Shown: piece after piece, positions 33,551 through 43,037 of the stretch
Numbering within the stretch: the stretch's first letter is position 1
How the letters are laid out: every line of letters begins with the position of its first letter
From: Cohnella hashimotonis
Lineage (GTDB): Bacteria > Bacillota > Bacilli > Paenibacillales > Paenibacillaceae
DNA: 64,000 bases
Direction of reading: 5' to 3'
Assembly (NCBI RefSeq): GCF_030014955.1
Contig: NZ_JAGRPV010000001.1
Location: 4,526,001 to 4,590,000 of the forward strand
Notes under the pieces: generated by a model
What the model was told of the DNA's origin: nothing
Database searches by the model: none
Seen by the model: only the letters and a program-made list of their open reading frames with translations
Position numbers and translations under genes: made by a program

Positions 33551-35294
33551 CGGCTCGTCCCTCCCACGGAAAGTATAGCGTCGCTTGAAGTCCGCCAAGC
33601 TCGCTTCGGGCGACGCGGACGCCGCCCCGCTCGCCGAACGTGATCGCAAGACGCCGGTGAATATTGACCATCCCCGTCGTTTCGGCCGTATCGTCCCGGT
33701 TCGCCAGCATTTTCGTCAATTCAAGCAGCTTCTCTTCGGACAATTCGCTGCCGTTGTCTTCGACGACGATCCGGAACTCCCCGTCCTCGCCGGCGAAGCG
33801 AACGACGATCCATCCGTTCTCCTCCTTGCGCTCCAGGCTGTGCTCGAACGCATTTTCGATGATCGGCTGCACGATGAGGCGCGGCACCTTCGCATCCGCG
33901 AGCTCCGCGGGCAGCTCCTCGAACCGCGCCCGGATCCGTCTGGAGAAGCGAAGGAGCTGAATATCCGTATACGTGCGCGCATGATGAATCTCCTGAGAAA
34001 GAGAGATTTCGTCGGAGGCGCTGCGAGTCACGAAACGAAAGTATTCGCCGAGCTGGATCGTAAATTGCTCTACCCGCTCCATATCTCCCGTTCGTGCCAT
34101 CGTGCTCAAGATAAACAGGCTGTTGAACAGAAAATGAGGATTGATCTGCGATTGAAGCTGCTTGAGCTCCGAGCGCTGCGCCATCAGCTTCTGCCGGTAA
34201 GCCTGGTCGATCAAGGACCGGAGGTTGGCCACCATCTGATTGAATCGGCTGTACAGATAGCCGAATTCGTCCTTCGACGTGTGCAAGATGACCTGCTCCA
34301 AGTCGCCGTTCTCGACGCGGCGGAAGCTTTTCACAAGCCGCAGAAGCGGCTTGTGAATGAATTTGTACGTCGACATCGCATAGATGGCGACGATCACGAG
34401 CGCCGCCGCGGCAAATAGCCAGGCCCATCTGTAAAACTTGTCGAGCGGCTTGCGGATGACCTCGGATGGGATGAAACGGTATATGGCCGTATCCAGCTTG
34501 TCCGAGCCCGCGTAGATGGTGTAATACGACTGCCCGCCGAACGCTTTGGCTTCGCCGTATTCGCTGCCGTCTGTCCGCTGCCTGACGTACGACGAAGCTT
34601 CATCCAGAAACGACGCCACGGAACCGCTTGCCAGTCGGATGCCGCCGTTCGCCGTTACCAGTAGCGTGCCGCTGCCAGGATACGTGTTGAACTGGACTAA
34701 CGCCTCCGTCAGCTTCTGCTGGTCCAGCTCGATCTCGACGACGAACAGCGGTTGTCCGTTCTGACTGCCGCTCGGCTTGGCCGCGCTAAGATAAAGCCCG
34801 TTTTTCCACTCGTTGATCCGGGTATTCCGGCTGCCGTATACGGCGAGAACGGCGTCGTACAGCGTCTTGTCCAACGGGCTAACGCCATCCACGGAAGAGA
34901 CGATCCGTCCGATCGGTTGGATATAGACGCTGACCTCTTTGATATACTTGCTGCTGTTTTGGATCAAGTACAGCCGATTGCGCAGCGAATTGATCTTGTC
35001 TGTCTTCTCGATGACGCCCATCCGGTTCCACAGCAGCGTCAGCTTATTCAAGTCCTCGTCCTCCAGCAGGCCGAACTGCAGCAGCTTGATCCGCTCGATC
35101 TCGTTCTCCAGATCCGTCAGATAGAAGGCGGTCTGTGAAGCCGCCGTCTTGGAAATATCCTCTCTTGCGGTGTGAATCGACCACTGGTACAAATAAACGC
35201 CAAGAATGAGCAAGGGCGTCAATATAAGCAGAAACGTAAAGATCAAGCGAAGAAACAGGGTGTTGCGAATCGAGAACATCGGCGTTTTGAACAT
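33525..35294 (-). CDS. YesM-type membrane sensor histidine kinase
   Basis: A 589-residue kinase with an N-terminal membrane helix (LIFTFLLILTPLLILGVYLY), an extracellular Cache-like sensor domain (about 40-280), a second helix (WAWLFAAAALVIVAIYAMS), HAMP, the His_kinase motif LQSQINPHFLFNSLFIL, and an ATPase domain with VQPIIENAFEHSLE. It probably senses extracellular sugar, directly or through the lipoprotein encoded just upstream. Start uncertain: ATG 35294 is used; TTG 35306 is possible. Confidence 0.92.
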   Translation of the reverse strand: MFKTPMFSIRNTLFLRLIFTFLLILTPLLILGVYLYQWSIHTAREDISKTAASQTAFYLTDLENEIERIKLLQFGLLEDEDLNKLTLLWNRMGVIEKTDKINSLRNRLYLIQNSSKYIKEVSVYIQPIGRIVSSVDGVSPLDKTLYDAVLAVYGSRNTRINEWKNGLYLSAAKPSGSQNGQPLFVVEIELDQQKLTEALVQFNTYPGSGTLLVTANGGIRLASGSVASFLDEASSYVRQRTDGSEYGEAKAFGGQSYYTIYAGSDKLDTAIYRFIPSEVIRKPLDKFYRWAWLFAAAALVIVAIYAMSTYKFIHKPLLRLVKSFRRVENGDLEQVILHTSKDEFGYLYSRFNQMVANLRSLIDQAYRQKLMAQRSELKQLQSQINPHFLFNSLFILSTMARTGDMERVEQFTIQLGEYFRFVTRSASDEISLSQEIHHARTYTDIQLLRFSRRIRARFEELPAELADAKVPRLIVQPIIENAFEHSLERKEENGWIVVRFAGEDGEFRIVVEDNGSELSEEKLLELTKMLANRDDTAETTGMVNIHRRLAITFGERGGVRVARSELGGLQATLYFPWEGRADVPVADCG

Positions 35295-35309
35295 GGCGGC
35301 TTTCAACCC

Positions 35310-37064
35310 CTACTCTGTCTGATCGATTCGAGCTTTTCCCTTTACGCTTGCGTAATAGTCGTTGACTTCCCTCGTAATCTGCTCGCCGCCAAGCTTGTTC
35401 CAATCCTGGACGAATTTGTCGAACTCCCCGATCGGCGCGCCGAGGATAATCCGGACGAACACCTCGTTTTGCATTTTATCCAGCGTCGTCTGGCGTTCCA
35501 CCATCGTGGCGGTCGGCGCGCCTTCGAATTTATCGAATAAAAATTGCTCGTTTTTGTCGTATTGATCGACGACGCTCTCCGCGCCTTCGGGGCCGTAGAT
35601 GCGTTCCCATCCCCATAGCGCGAAGCCTTCCTTGGAGCCGCTCGCGTAAGCGTCCAGCTTCTGCTGAACGGCCTTCGCTTCGCCCGTCAGCTTCGGCTTG
35701 TCCCCGGTGCGCCGCACTTCGTCCAGCGTTCGGAACAGCTCCAGGTTTTTTTTCGTCGGCGCCGGCTGAACCAAGGAAAGCTGCCATACGCTCTCCGCAT
35801 CCGGCGGCGCATAATAATAAGCGTTTTCCTGTGTCTTGCCCCAGTTTTTCTCGACATGCATATTGAATAACTTAATGACCGCCTCGGGATGCGCGGCGCC
35901 CTTGCGGACCGCGAAAAACTTCGTCGTGCTGAATTTGAGCGGCACCTTCGCCGGACCGCCCGATTCGGACACGATCGGGAAAGCGCGCCACTGCGCATTC
36001 GGATCTGCATTTTTATTCAATTGAAGCGGCCAGATGGAATTCCATTGCTGTCCGTAAGCCATCCCGATTTTTCCGCTCGCGATAGCCTCAGACACCTTGG
36101 TGCCTTCCTTGACGCCGAACTCTTCGTCCAGCTCGCCGCCTCGGTACATGCCCTGCAGGGCGAGAAGCGCCCGCTTCATTTCCGGTTGAACGCTGCCGTA
36201 GACCAGCTTGCCGGCCGCGCCCTCCATCCATATGTTCGGAAAAGCGCCGTAGCCGGCCGCAAAGCCCTCCAGCCCCATCGACCCGCCCCACAGATCCTTC
36301 GTGACGGCGAGACCGTAAGTGTCTTTTTGGCCGTCTCCGTCCGGATCGCGCGCTGCGAACGCTTTCGAAATGGCCAGGATGTCGTTCATCGTTTTTGGAG
36401 GCTGCAGGCCCAGCCGGTCCAGCCAGTCCGTCCGGATCCAGACGAATTGCGCTTGCTCGATCGACGATCCGGTCTGCGGAATGGCCATCAGCCTGCCGCC
36501 GAACGTCGCGGCGTCGAACGGGCCGGCGCCTTCCTCCGAGAGGATATTTTTCAGTTCCGGCGAAGCGTAGCGCTCGTACAGATCCGTCATGTCCTCAATC
36601 TCGTCCGTATCGGCGAGCTGCTTGAGCTGGGTGGCGTTCACCGGAATGATGTCGGGAAGGTCGCCCGAGGCCAGCATGACGTTCATCTTCTGCAGGTACG
36701 GGTCCGACGTGTCGTTGCCTTTGACGACCCAGTTGTACTTGATCTTGATGCCGAGCCGGTCGGCGTAAAGCCGGCTCCAACGGTTATCCTCGAAATTTTC
36801 GTCCTTCAGCACCCCGAGCACGTTGTTCTCGACGATGTCGCTCAGATTGCGCACGGTCGTGATCTCGATCGGCGGGTCGTAGCTGCCGAGCGGGCCGGAG
36901 GTCGCTTCCGTCCCGGTCCCGCCGGATGAGCGGGTGGCGGCGGAGCTTGCGCCCGCGTTGCCGCCGCCGATGCCTTCGCTGCCGCTGTCGCAGGCCGCCA
37001 GCGCCGCCAGGAGCATCATGGCCGAACCTAAAGCCGACATGGAACGCGCTTTGCTTTTGTTCAT
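35310..37064 (-). CDS. Extracellular sugar-binding lipoprotein, without its own permeases
   Basis: A 584-residue type-1 solute-binding lipoprotein with lipobox ALAAC after a short signal peptide. It is similar in size to the YtcQ/LplA group that works with YesMN systems. The gene is followed by the YesM and YesN genes; no permease genes are in this unit. It may share the permeases at 42072-43948, or present ligand to the kinase. The ATG at 37064 lies 6 bases after AGAGGGG; an ATG two codons earlier is too close. Confidence 0.9.
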   Translation of the reverse strand: MNKSKARSMSALGSAMMLLAALAACDSGSEGIGGGNAGASSAATRSSGGTGTEATSGPLGSYDPPIEITTVRNLSDIVENNVLGVLKDENFEDNRWSRLYADRLGIKIKYNWVVKGNDTSDPYLQKMNVMLASGDLPDIIPVNATQLKQLADTDEIEDMTDLYERYASPELKNILSEEGAGPFDAATFGGRLMAIPQTGSSIEQAQFVWIRTDWLDRLGLQPPKTMNDILAISKAFAARDPDGDGQKDTYGLAVTKDLWGGSMGLEGFAAGYGAFPNIWMEGAAGKLVYGSVQPEMKRALLALQGMYRGGELDEEFGVKEGTKVSEAIASGKIGMAYGQQWNSIWPLQLNKNADPNAQWRAFPIVSESGGPAKVPLKFSTTKFFAVRKGAAHPEAVIKLFNMHVEKNWGKTQENAYYYAPPDAESVWQLSLVQPAPTKKNLELFRTLDEVRRTGDKPKLTGEAKAVQQKLDAYASGSKEGFALWGWERIYGPEGAESVVDQYDKNEQFLFDKFEGAPTATMVERQTTLDKMQNEVFVRIILGAPIGEFDKFVQDWNKLGGEQITREVNDYYASVKGKARIDQTE

Positions 37065-37098
37065 AGCCATCCCCTCTTCTTCGGCTCAGCATTAGCAA

Positions 37099-37112
37099 TG
37101 TTTACGCTCTCA
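37099..37112 (-). promoter_or_regulatory. cre-like site at the SBP-yesMN promoter
   Basis: Minus-strand TGAGAGCGTAAACA matches 12 of 14 positions of the CcpA site TGWAANCGNTNWCA, immediately downstream of the -10. Confidence 0.45.
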
Positions 37113-37152
37113 TTATAGGCGGGCCGAAGGGGCCCGGACAATGTACATCTTT
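37112..37152 (-). promoter_or_regulatory. Promoter A with upstream activator-like element
   Basis: -10 TATAAT (37112-37117), -35 TTGTCC (37136-37141), 18-base spacer containing gggcc/ggccc palindromes. The element AAAGATGTAC (37143-37152 on the minus strand) begins 35 bases before the -10, exactly as at promoter B (44080-44089). Confidence 0.6.
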
Positions 37153-37159
37153 GCCAGCA

Positions 37160-38575
37160 TCAAACGAGCGCAAAGGAAGCCAAGCTGGCGCCCCCCGTTC
37201 CGGTATAGGTCAAGTAAATGGCTTGAATACCGTCCGGTATGGCGACATCCGCCGCATATTCGCGCCACACGTTTGTAAAGTCGACCGGGATTCTGGCGAG
37301 CGCGGGTCCGTCCCACGACGTCTTGACTTCAAAGGCGCCCCGGCAATAACCGCGCACCTTGATGCGGACGGACCGGATGCCCTCGCAGCGGAAATACTTG
37401 AAACCCGCCGTTGCGCCGTCTCTCATGTTGGCGATATAGCCAACCTCCTCGTCGCCGTCCTTGCCGTCCTGGGTAATCTTCGGGAAGCGGCTGTCCATCC
37501 ATTCCCCCGGAGCTCCCGTGTACAAAGCTTCGTCCCGGCAAAACAGATTGCATGCCAGGTAAGCCGGATATTCGCCCCGCCCCTCGAGCGGTCCGCCGTT
37601 CGGACCGCAGGAGGTCATCTCGGCCTGAACGATCGTCCCGTCCTCCCGGAATTCGATCGGCTCGATACAGCCCTGCCGGCTGAAGTTCGTTCCGTTCGTA
37701 TGCCGATGATAAAAGACATGCCATTTGCCGCCGATCCGGGCGATGCCGCCGTGATTGTTGCCGCCGTAATACATAGGCATGTTCGCCGGCTTGTTCGCAT
37801 CGATATGAAGATCGTTGTTGCTGACGACGACGCCTTGATAGACGAAGTCCCCGGTCGGGGACCGGCTTGTCGCGTAGCACAGCTCATGCATGACGACCGA
37901 GGAGTAGATCAGATAGTACGTTTCCCCTTTTTTCCGTATGGAGGGCGCCTCGAAAAAGGCGTGGCCTTCAAAGCTGCTGCCGACGCTGTAAGGCTCGCTT
38001 GGCGCTACGAATTCAGGTTCCCGGACGATGGTGAGCATATCCGAGCCGAGCACCGTCGCCATGGCGCCGTGACGGGAACGATCGCCCGGCGCGCTGAAGC
38101 CCGTGTACAGGTAGGTCTTATCCCCTTCCGTCAACACGGCCGGATCGAATTGCGGCTCGTCGCCTCCTCTCTCGCCCAGACGCGTGCCGTCGGCGTACCG
38201 GACATAGCCGTAAAACGAATACTTGCCTGCCGGCGTATCGCCTACCGCGACCGATACGACGGGCACTTTGTCGAGCACATAATAGAGATAATACCGCCCA
38301 TCCGGGCCGACCGTGACATCCGGCGCATATAAGCACATGCTGCCGTCCGGATTCAGCGGATCGTCCGTCTTGCAATAGATCACGCCTTCGTACCGCCAAT
38401 CGCCCAGATCACTCTCTGGCGCGGACCAGCAGACATAATCGTTCAAGCAATAGGCGTGGCCGTTGAATCTGTCGTGGGACCCGTAAACGTATACTCTACC
38501 ATTAAAGACATAGGGTTCGCCGTCGGGCGTATACTCCCACGATGGCAGATAGGGGTTCAAGCCTTGTTTTTTCAT
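37160..38575 (-). CDS. GH43-family glycosidase with C-terminal carbohydrate-binding domain
   Basis: A 471-residue intracellular protein. The N-terminal five-bladed propeller has GEPYVFNGRVYVYGSHD, CLYAPDVTVGPDGRYYLYYV, EPQFDPAVL and FFEAPSIRKKGETYYLIYS, carrying the GH43 catalytic acids. The C-terminal 130 residues resemble a CBM6-type beta-sandwich (GYIANMRDGATAGFKYFRCE, WREYAADV). GH43 enzymes act on beta-xylosides and alpha-L-arabinofuranosides. It lies 12 bases after the esterase gene in the same operon, with AGGAGAGG before the ATG. Confidence 0.9.
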   Translation of the reverse strand: MKKQGLNPYLPSWEYTPDGEPYVFNGRVYVYGSHDRFNGHAYCLNDYVCWSAPESDLGDWRYEGVIYCKTDDPLNPDGSMCLYAPDVTVGPDGRYYLYYVLDKVPVVSVAVGDTPAGKYSFYGYVRYADGTRLGERGGDEPQFDPAVLTEGDKTYLYTGFSAPGDRSRHGAMATVLGSDMLTIVREPEFVAPSEPYSVGSSFEGHAFFEAPSIRKKGETYYLIYSSVVMHELCYATSRSPTGDFVYQGVVVSNNDLHIDANKPANMPMYYGGNNHGGIARIGGKWHVFYHRHTNGTNFSRQGCIEPIEFREDGTIVQAEMTSCGPNGGPLEGRGEYPAYLACNLFCRDEALYTGAPGEWMDSRFPKITQDGKDGDEEVGYIANMRDGATAGFKYFRCEGIRSVRIKVRGYCRGAFEVKTSWDGPALARIPVDFTNVWREYAADVAIPDGIQAIYLTYTGTGGASLASFALV

Positions 38576-38587
38576 CTGTTGCCTCTC

Positions 38588-40138
38588 CTATTCGCTATCG
38601 AGTCTCTGCTGCACGACCGGATTTCGCTTGAAGTATCGTTCAACGAGAAATTGCATCAACTCGCCGGGCGCTTCTCCGGCAAATTCGGCTCGATCCGTAA
38701 AACGCATGCCGTACGGCGCCTCCGGCGTATAGACCTCCCACCGCGGCAGCTCGGCGCCCGTCGAATCCTGCCCGTTCGGATCTCCGGCGCGAATGAAGTT
38801 CGCCCAGTAATCGCACATCTGCCGCGCCAGGTCGTAATGCTTGCCGACGAACGGTCGCCAGCATTTGGCGAGCGTCTCGAAGAAAAACCACAGATCGACC
38901 GAATGGAACGTGCCGGGGTTATCCCAACCCGGAATGTCGGCGTCGAAATTGTAATAATACAGCGGCAGGTTGACGCCGGTATCGGCATTGGCCCGTCCCG
39001 CGATCCGGATCGCGTATTCGATGCCGCTCGCCGATGCTCGCTTCAGTACCTCGTCCAAGCCGCCTGTATTCGCCCCGCATAGCGCGAGAAAAGTCTCGGC
39101 TCCGTCGCCGAACAGCTCGGCCGCCATCTTTTTGAATTCGTCCAGCGTACCGGCCTCCGGCACGCTTATAAATTCCGAGGAGGTATGGCCGAACAGCACC
39201 GGCACCGGCCAGCGCTCATTCCGAAGGAACAACCCGAACGCATCCCCCAAATTGAACTTGCCGTCGGTCACGGTGCCCCAGAAGCGTCCGGATTCCAAAT
39301 ATTTGTCGCGGACGAACGCCGCATCGAGCCTGCGCGCTTCCGCCAGCGAGGACACGCCGAGCGCTTCGAAAAAACGAATGCCGTCCGCCTCGGCCTCCGC
39401 GAACTCGCGAAGGAACCTGGGCGCGCCGCTGCCGGGATAAAGCGTCGTGAATACCCCGCTCTGCACGATCGCCCGCTGAAACAGGCCCTCGTTCTGCGGC
39501 GACGCGAGCTGGTTCATGACGCTGCCGCCGCCCGCCGACTGACCGCCGATCGTCAGGTTGTCCGGATCGCCACCGAACGCCGCGATATTGCGTTTGACCC
39601 ACCTCGTCGCCGCCTGCTGGTCCAGATGGCCGAAGTTCGCCGGCGCCTCCGGCGCTTCCGCCGTAATATCGGGATGGCAGAGAAATCCGAACGCATTGAG
39701 CCGATAGGCGATCGTCACGACCACGATGCCTCTTCGCGCGATTCGTTCGCCGTCGAACTCCATCTCGGCCGTATGGCCGACCTGCAAGCCGCCGCCGAAG
39801 TACCAGACGAACACCGGCAGCTTCTCGCCTTGGCGCTTGGCCGGGGTCCATACGTTCAGATACAGGCAATCCTCGTCCATGGCAATATCCGGCTCGACGG
39901 CCCATTCCCGGGTATAAATGTTGTTGTCGTCGATCTCCTGCCGAACCTGCATCGGGACCGGCGCGAACGCATACGCGTCGCGCACGCCTTCCCAATCCGC
40001 GGCCGGCTGCGGAGCGCGCCAACGGTTGTCCCCGACGGGAGGAGCGGCGAACGGAATGCCTTTAAAGCTTGTGATCCGGGGGTCGGCTGCCGGCAATCCG
40101 CGCAGCGTTCCGTTTTCTGCCTTCACGACTCTTAACAT
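38588..40138 (-). CDS. Type-B carboxylesterase
   Basis: A 516-residue alpha/beta-hydrolase. It has the oxyanion sequence VFVWYFGGGLQVGH, the nucleophile elbow TIGGQSAGGGSVMNQLAS (Ser in G-x-S-x-G) and a C-terminal His region in FHSVDLWFFFE. It has no signal peptide. In this glycan operon it may remove acetyl or feruloyl groups from imported oligosaccharides, but the family is broad. AAAGGAG precedes the ATG. It follows a long hairpin after the SBP gene. Confidence 0.9.
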   Translation of the reverse strand: MLRVVKAENGTLRGLPAADPRITSFKGIPFAAPPVGDNRWRAPQPAADWEGVRDAYAFAPVPMQVRQEIDDNNIYTREWAVEPDIAMDEDCLYLNVWTPAKRQGEKLPVFVWYFGGGLQVGHTAEMEFDGERIARRGIVVVTIAYRLNAFGFLCHPDITAEAPEAPANFGHLDQQAATRWVKRNIAAFGGDPDNLTIGGQSAGGGSVMNQLASPQNEGLFQRAIVQSGVFTTLYPGSGAPRFLREFAEAEADGIRFFEALGVSSLAEARRLDAAFVRDKYLESGRFWGTVTDGKFNLGDAFGLFLRNERWPVPVLFGHTSSEFISVPEAGTLDEFKKMAAELFGDGAETFLALCGANTGGLDEVLKRASASGIEYAIRIAGRANADTGVNLPLYYYNFDADIPGWDNPGTFHSVDLWFFFETLAKCWRPFVGKHYDLARQMCDYWANFIRAGDPNGQDSTGAELPRWEVYTPEAPYGMRFTDRAEFAGEAPGELMQFLVERYFKRNPVVQQRLDSE

Positions 40139-40170
40139 CGCTGCGTCTCCTTTCCTTTTCCCGAAGTCAA

Positions 40171-40220
40171 CAAAATACGGAGGAGGATATCTTTCGATAT
40201 CCGTCCCCCTCCGAATTTTG
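40171..40220 (-). other. Long intercistronic hairpin between SBP and esterase genes
   Basis: Outer stem caaaat-cggagg/cctccgaattttg and inner ggatatc/gatatcc form a hairpin of nearly 50 bases, followed on the minus strand by TTTTGTTG. It could stabilise the 3' end of the SBP transcript or partly terminate, making importer mRNA more abundant than enzyme mRNA. Confidence 0.7.
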
Positions 40221-40234
40221 CTGCGAATCGATTT

Positions 40235-42025
40235 TTACTTGTTTGCGCTCGCCTCGGCGCGCATTTTCACAATCTTCTGCGCCTTGACGGTATCCGCGGC
40301 CACGACATCCTTCCAGCCGAGGCCTTCGACGTCCTTCTGCATCTTCGTCCACAGCTGGTCGAACTCCGCCTGATTTTTCGCGAATACCATCTTCCAGGAC
40401 GTGTTCTTCACGTAGTCGGAGATCTGGCTGCGCTTGTTCTTGATGTCCGAGGAATCGGTTCCGAGACTCGTGTTGATGTTCGGCACGATATCGATCATGT
40501 TGTTTTTCAAGTAGTAATCCGTCGCGTTCTCGGCGCCGTACGTCTTCTGCCAGTCCGTCGTTAGTACGGTCTTGTTCGCTTCGATCGTCGCGCTCCAATA
40601 GTTGCTGTTATAGAACTCCTTGGTGTCCGGATCGAAGGTAAAATCGCTCATGATCATCGTATTGAGCTTGCTTTGTCCGTCCTGGTAACCGCCGCCGCCA
40701 TATTCGTCCGGAACCGGCGTATTTTTCTGGAAGGCGGTCTGTCCGACCTCGGTCAGCTGGAACTTGCCGTCGGCCGTCTTCTCGTAGTTGAAGCCCTCAA
40801 AGCCGTTCACGTAATAGCGCAGACCTTCGGGCGAGGCGAGCCAATCCATAAACTCCATGATGCGATCCGGATTTTTCGCCTTCGCGCCGATCGCGAACGC
40901 TCTTCCGTTGCCGAAATAAGCGTCGCTGCTCTGAATGATATGCGTGTCGGCGATCGGAACAGCTACGTTGCCGTCCCCGTTTTTGCCTCTCTCGATCGAA
41001 TTGTAGAAGCCGCGCTGCCAGGAATACCACAGGAGCAGCACCTGCTTGTTGGTCAGCTTCTCGGCGACCTTGTTCCAATCCTGCGTCGGCGAGTCGGGAT
41101 CGATCAGACCCATTTGATTGGCTTTAAAATAAAATTGCAGGATTTTCTTGTACATGCTGTTGTCGTCGACGAGCGGAACGATGTCGCCTTTGGCGTTCAG
41201 TTGGATCGTCGTCGTGCCGTCCGGCTGTTCGAAGCCGTACCAGCCGCTCACCCAGCGCACGTTTTCCATGCTGCCGCCGTCCCAATCCTTCCACAGGGAG
41301 ATCGGCACGATCGGCTTGCCGTCCGGCGTTTTCGGATATTTCTCCTGCATCTGCTTCAGCACGTTCAGCAGATCGTCCAGATTGTTCAGCTTCGGCGCGC
41401 CGACTCCTTTGTAGTAGTCCCAGGGCATGATCGGGCTGGAATAGGGAATCTCTTCGGAGAAGGTCGTCGGCGACGTATCCGCCTCGAACGTCGGCAGGCC
41501 GTAGATCTTGCCTTCCGGATTGACCTTGTCGAAGCCCGCGTTAAACGGCTTAAAATGTTTGTCTACGTATTGGGACAGGTACTTCGTATTCTTCAGCCGG
41601 TCGGTCATATCCATTACGAGGCCCGCTGGAATGAGCTCTTCAAGCTGGCTGTTGTCGACGATCACCAGATCGCCCAGGTCGCCCGCCGCCGTGCGGGTCT
41701 TGTACAGCTGGTCGCCGGCGACCTGCGGCGCGAGGATATTCAGGGTGATGTTGAACTTATCTTTGACGAGCTTGCCGTACCAGCCGGTCTGCTCGCCCTG
41801 GTAGTTGGCCGCGTTGTCGAATACGGTGATGGTGATCGGCTTGCTGTGGTCGATCGCCCCGGCGGACTGGGATGCGCCCGAGCTGACGCTTGCGCCGGAC
41901 GGTTCGCCGGACGCCGAATTATTTTTGGAGCCGTCGCTGCACGCGGTCAACGCGGCGGACGCCAGGAACAAGCCTGCCAACGATACGGCCAACGATTTCT
42001 TGGCCCATTTTCTGCTGTCGCTCAT
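40235..42025 (-). CDS. Extracellular sugar-binding lipoprotein of the importer
   Basis: A 596-residue type-1 solute-binding lipoprotein. The signal peptide ends in SAALTAC, then comes a Ser/Asn/Gly-rich linker and a large two-lobed domain. It belongs to the large YtcQ/LplA-type group that feeds complex plant oligosaccharides to YtcP/LplB-type permeases, which are encoded immediately upstream. GGGGG lies before the ATG at 42025; a TTG seven codons upstream has none. Confidence 0.92.
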   Translation of the reverse strand: MSDSRKWAKKSLAVSLAGLFLASAALTACSDGSKNNSASGEPSGASVSSGASQSAGAIDHSKPITITVFDNAANYQGEQTGWYGKLVKDKFNITLNILAPQVAGDQLYKTRTAAGDLGDLVIVDNSQLEELIPAGLVMDMTDRLKNTKYLSQYVDKHFKPFNAGFDKVNPEGKIYGLPTFEADTSPTTFSEEIPYSSPIMPWDYYKGVGAPKLNNLDDLLNVLKQMQEKYPKTPDGKPIVPISLWKDWDGGSMENVRWVSGWYGFEQPDGTTTIQLNAKGDIVPLVDDNSMYKKILQFYFKANQMGLIDPDSPTQDWNKVAEKLTNKQVLLLWYSWQRGFYNSIERGKNGDGNVAVPIADTHIIQSSDAYFGNGRAFAIGAKAKNPDRIMEFMDWLASPEGLRYYVNGFEGFNYEKTADGKFQLTEVGQTAFQKNTPVPDEYGGGGYQDGQSKLNTMIMSDFTFDPDTKEFYNSNYWSATIEANKTVLTTDWQKTYGAENATDYYLKNNMIDIVPNINTSLGTDSSDIKNKRSQISDYVKNTSWKMVFAKNQAEFDQLWTKMQKDVEGLGWKDVVAADTVKAQKIVKMRAEASANK

Positions 42026-42071
42026 GTGAAACCCCCATTTGATCAATTTATTATAATGGCGCGAGCGCAGG

Positions 42072-43037
42072 TCAGCCTTTCACCGCGCCGATCATAATCC
42101 CTTTTACGAAAAACCTTTGGAAAATCGGATAAATCAGCAAAATGGGCGCCACGACGATGATGGTGACCGTCATCCGGATCGAGGTCGTCGTCTGCTTGGT
42201 CGAGAGGCTGGACATCGCCGTCGAGCCTGCGTTTTGCAGATTGACCATCGTTGATAAGGAGCTCGCCTGGTTGATGTAGTTATATAAAATGAACTGCAGG
42301 CTGTAGAGATTGCTGTCGGTCACGAGGAGCAGCGTATCCTGGAAGGAATTCCATTGATCCACCGCCGCGAAGATGGCGACCGTCGCCAGAATGGGCTTGC
42401 AGATCGGCAGCATGATGCGGAAGAAGATGGTCATGGTCCCGGCCCCGTCGATGCTCGCCGCCTGCTGCAGCTCCTTGGGTGTCGACTCCACGAACGTTTT
42501 GACGAGTATAATAAAGAAGGGAGCTACGACCGTCGGCAAAATATAGGCCAGAAAGTTGTTGGTCAGATGCAGCGACCTCATCGTCAAGTACCAGGGAATG
42601 ATTCCGGCGCTGAAGAACATCGTGATCACAGTGAAGCGGTACCAAAACTTCCGCGCCCACATGTCCTCCTGGGAGAACATGAAGCCCAGGAAGGCGGAGG
42701 CGCCCACCGTCAAGCTCGTGCCGATGACCGTTCTGCCCAGCGAGACGAGCGCCGCGTGGCCGAGTCCCGGGATCTTGAACACGTCGATGTAATTCTGGAA
42801 GTGAATATGCTTCGGGAAAAACACGACGTCGCCTCGGGCGCTGATATCGTTCGCGCTGATCGTGTTGATGATGATCGAGTAAAAGGGGTAGACGCAGATC
42901 AGCGCAAACAGAGAGAACAGCGTATAGATGACGACGGAGATGAATTTGTCCGTCGCGCTGAGCTTATAGCGCGTCTTCTGATCCAATCGACTTTGACGGA
43001 CCGGCTCGAGTACCGGCTCTGCCGCATGCTCGCTCAT
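42072..43037 (-). CDS. Sugar ABC permease (LplC/YtcP type)
   Basis: A 321-residue permease with six transmembrane segments and the EAA loop STPKELQQAASIDGAGTMTI. The start ATG at 43037 overlaps the upstream permease stop by 4 bases (ATGA) and follows AGGGGAG. It pairs with the product of 43034-43948. No ATPase gene lies in the locus, so a shared MsmX-type ATPase encoded elsewhere is presumably used. Confidence 0.93.
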   Translation of the reverse strand: MSEHAAEPVLEPVRQSRLDQKTRYKLSATDKFISVVIYTLFSLFALICVYPFYSIIINTISANDISARGDVVFFPKHIHFQNYIDVFKIPGLGHAALVSLGRTVIGTSLTVGASAFLGFMFSQEDMWARKFWYRFTVITMFFSAGIIPWYLTMRSLHLTNNFLAYILPTVVAPFFIILVKTFVESTPKELQQAASIDGAGTMTIFFRIMLPICKPILATVAIFAAVDQWNSFQDTLLLVTDSNLYSLQFILYNYINQASSLSTMVNLQNAGSTAMSSLSTKQTTTSIRMTVTIIVVAPILLIYPIFQRFFVKGIMIGAVKG

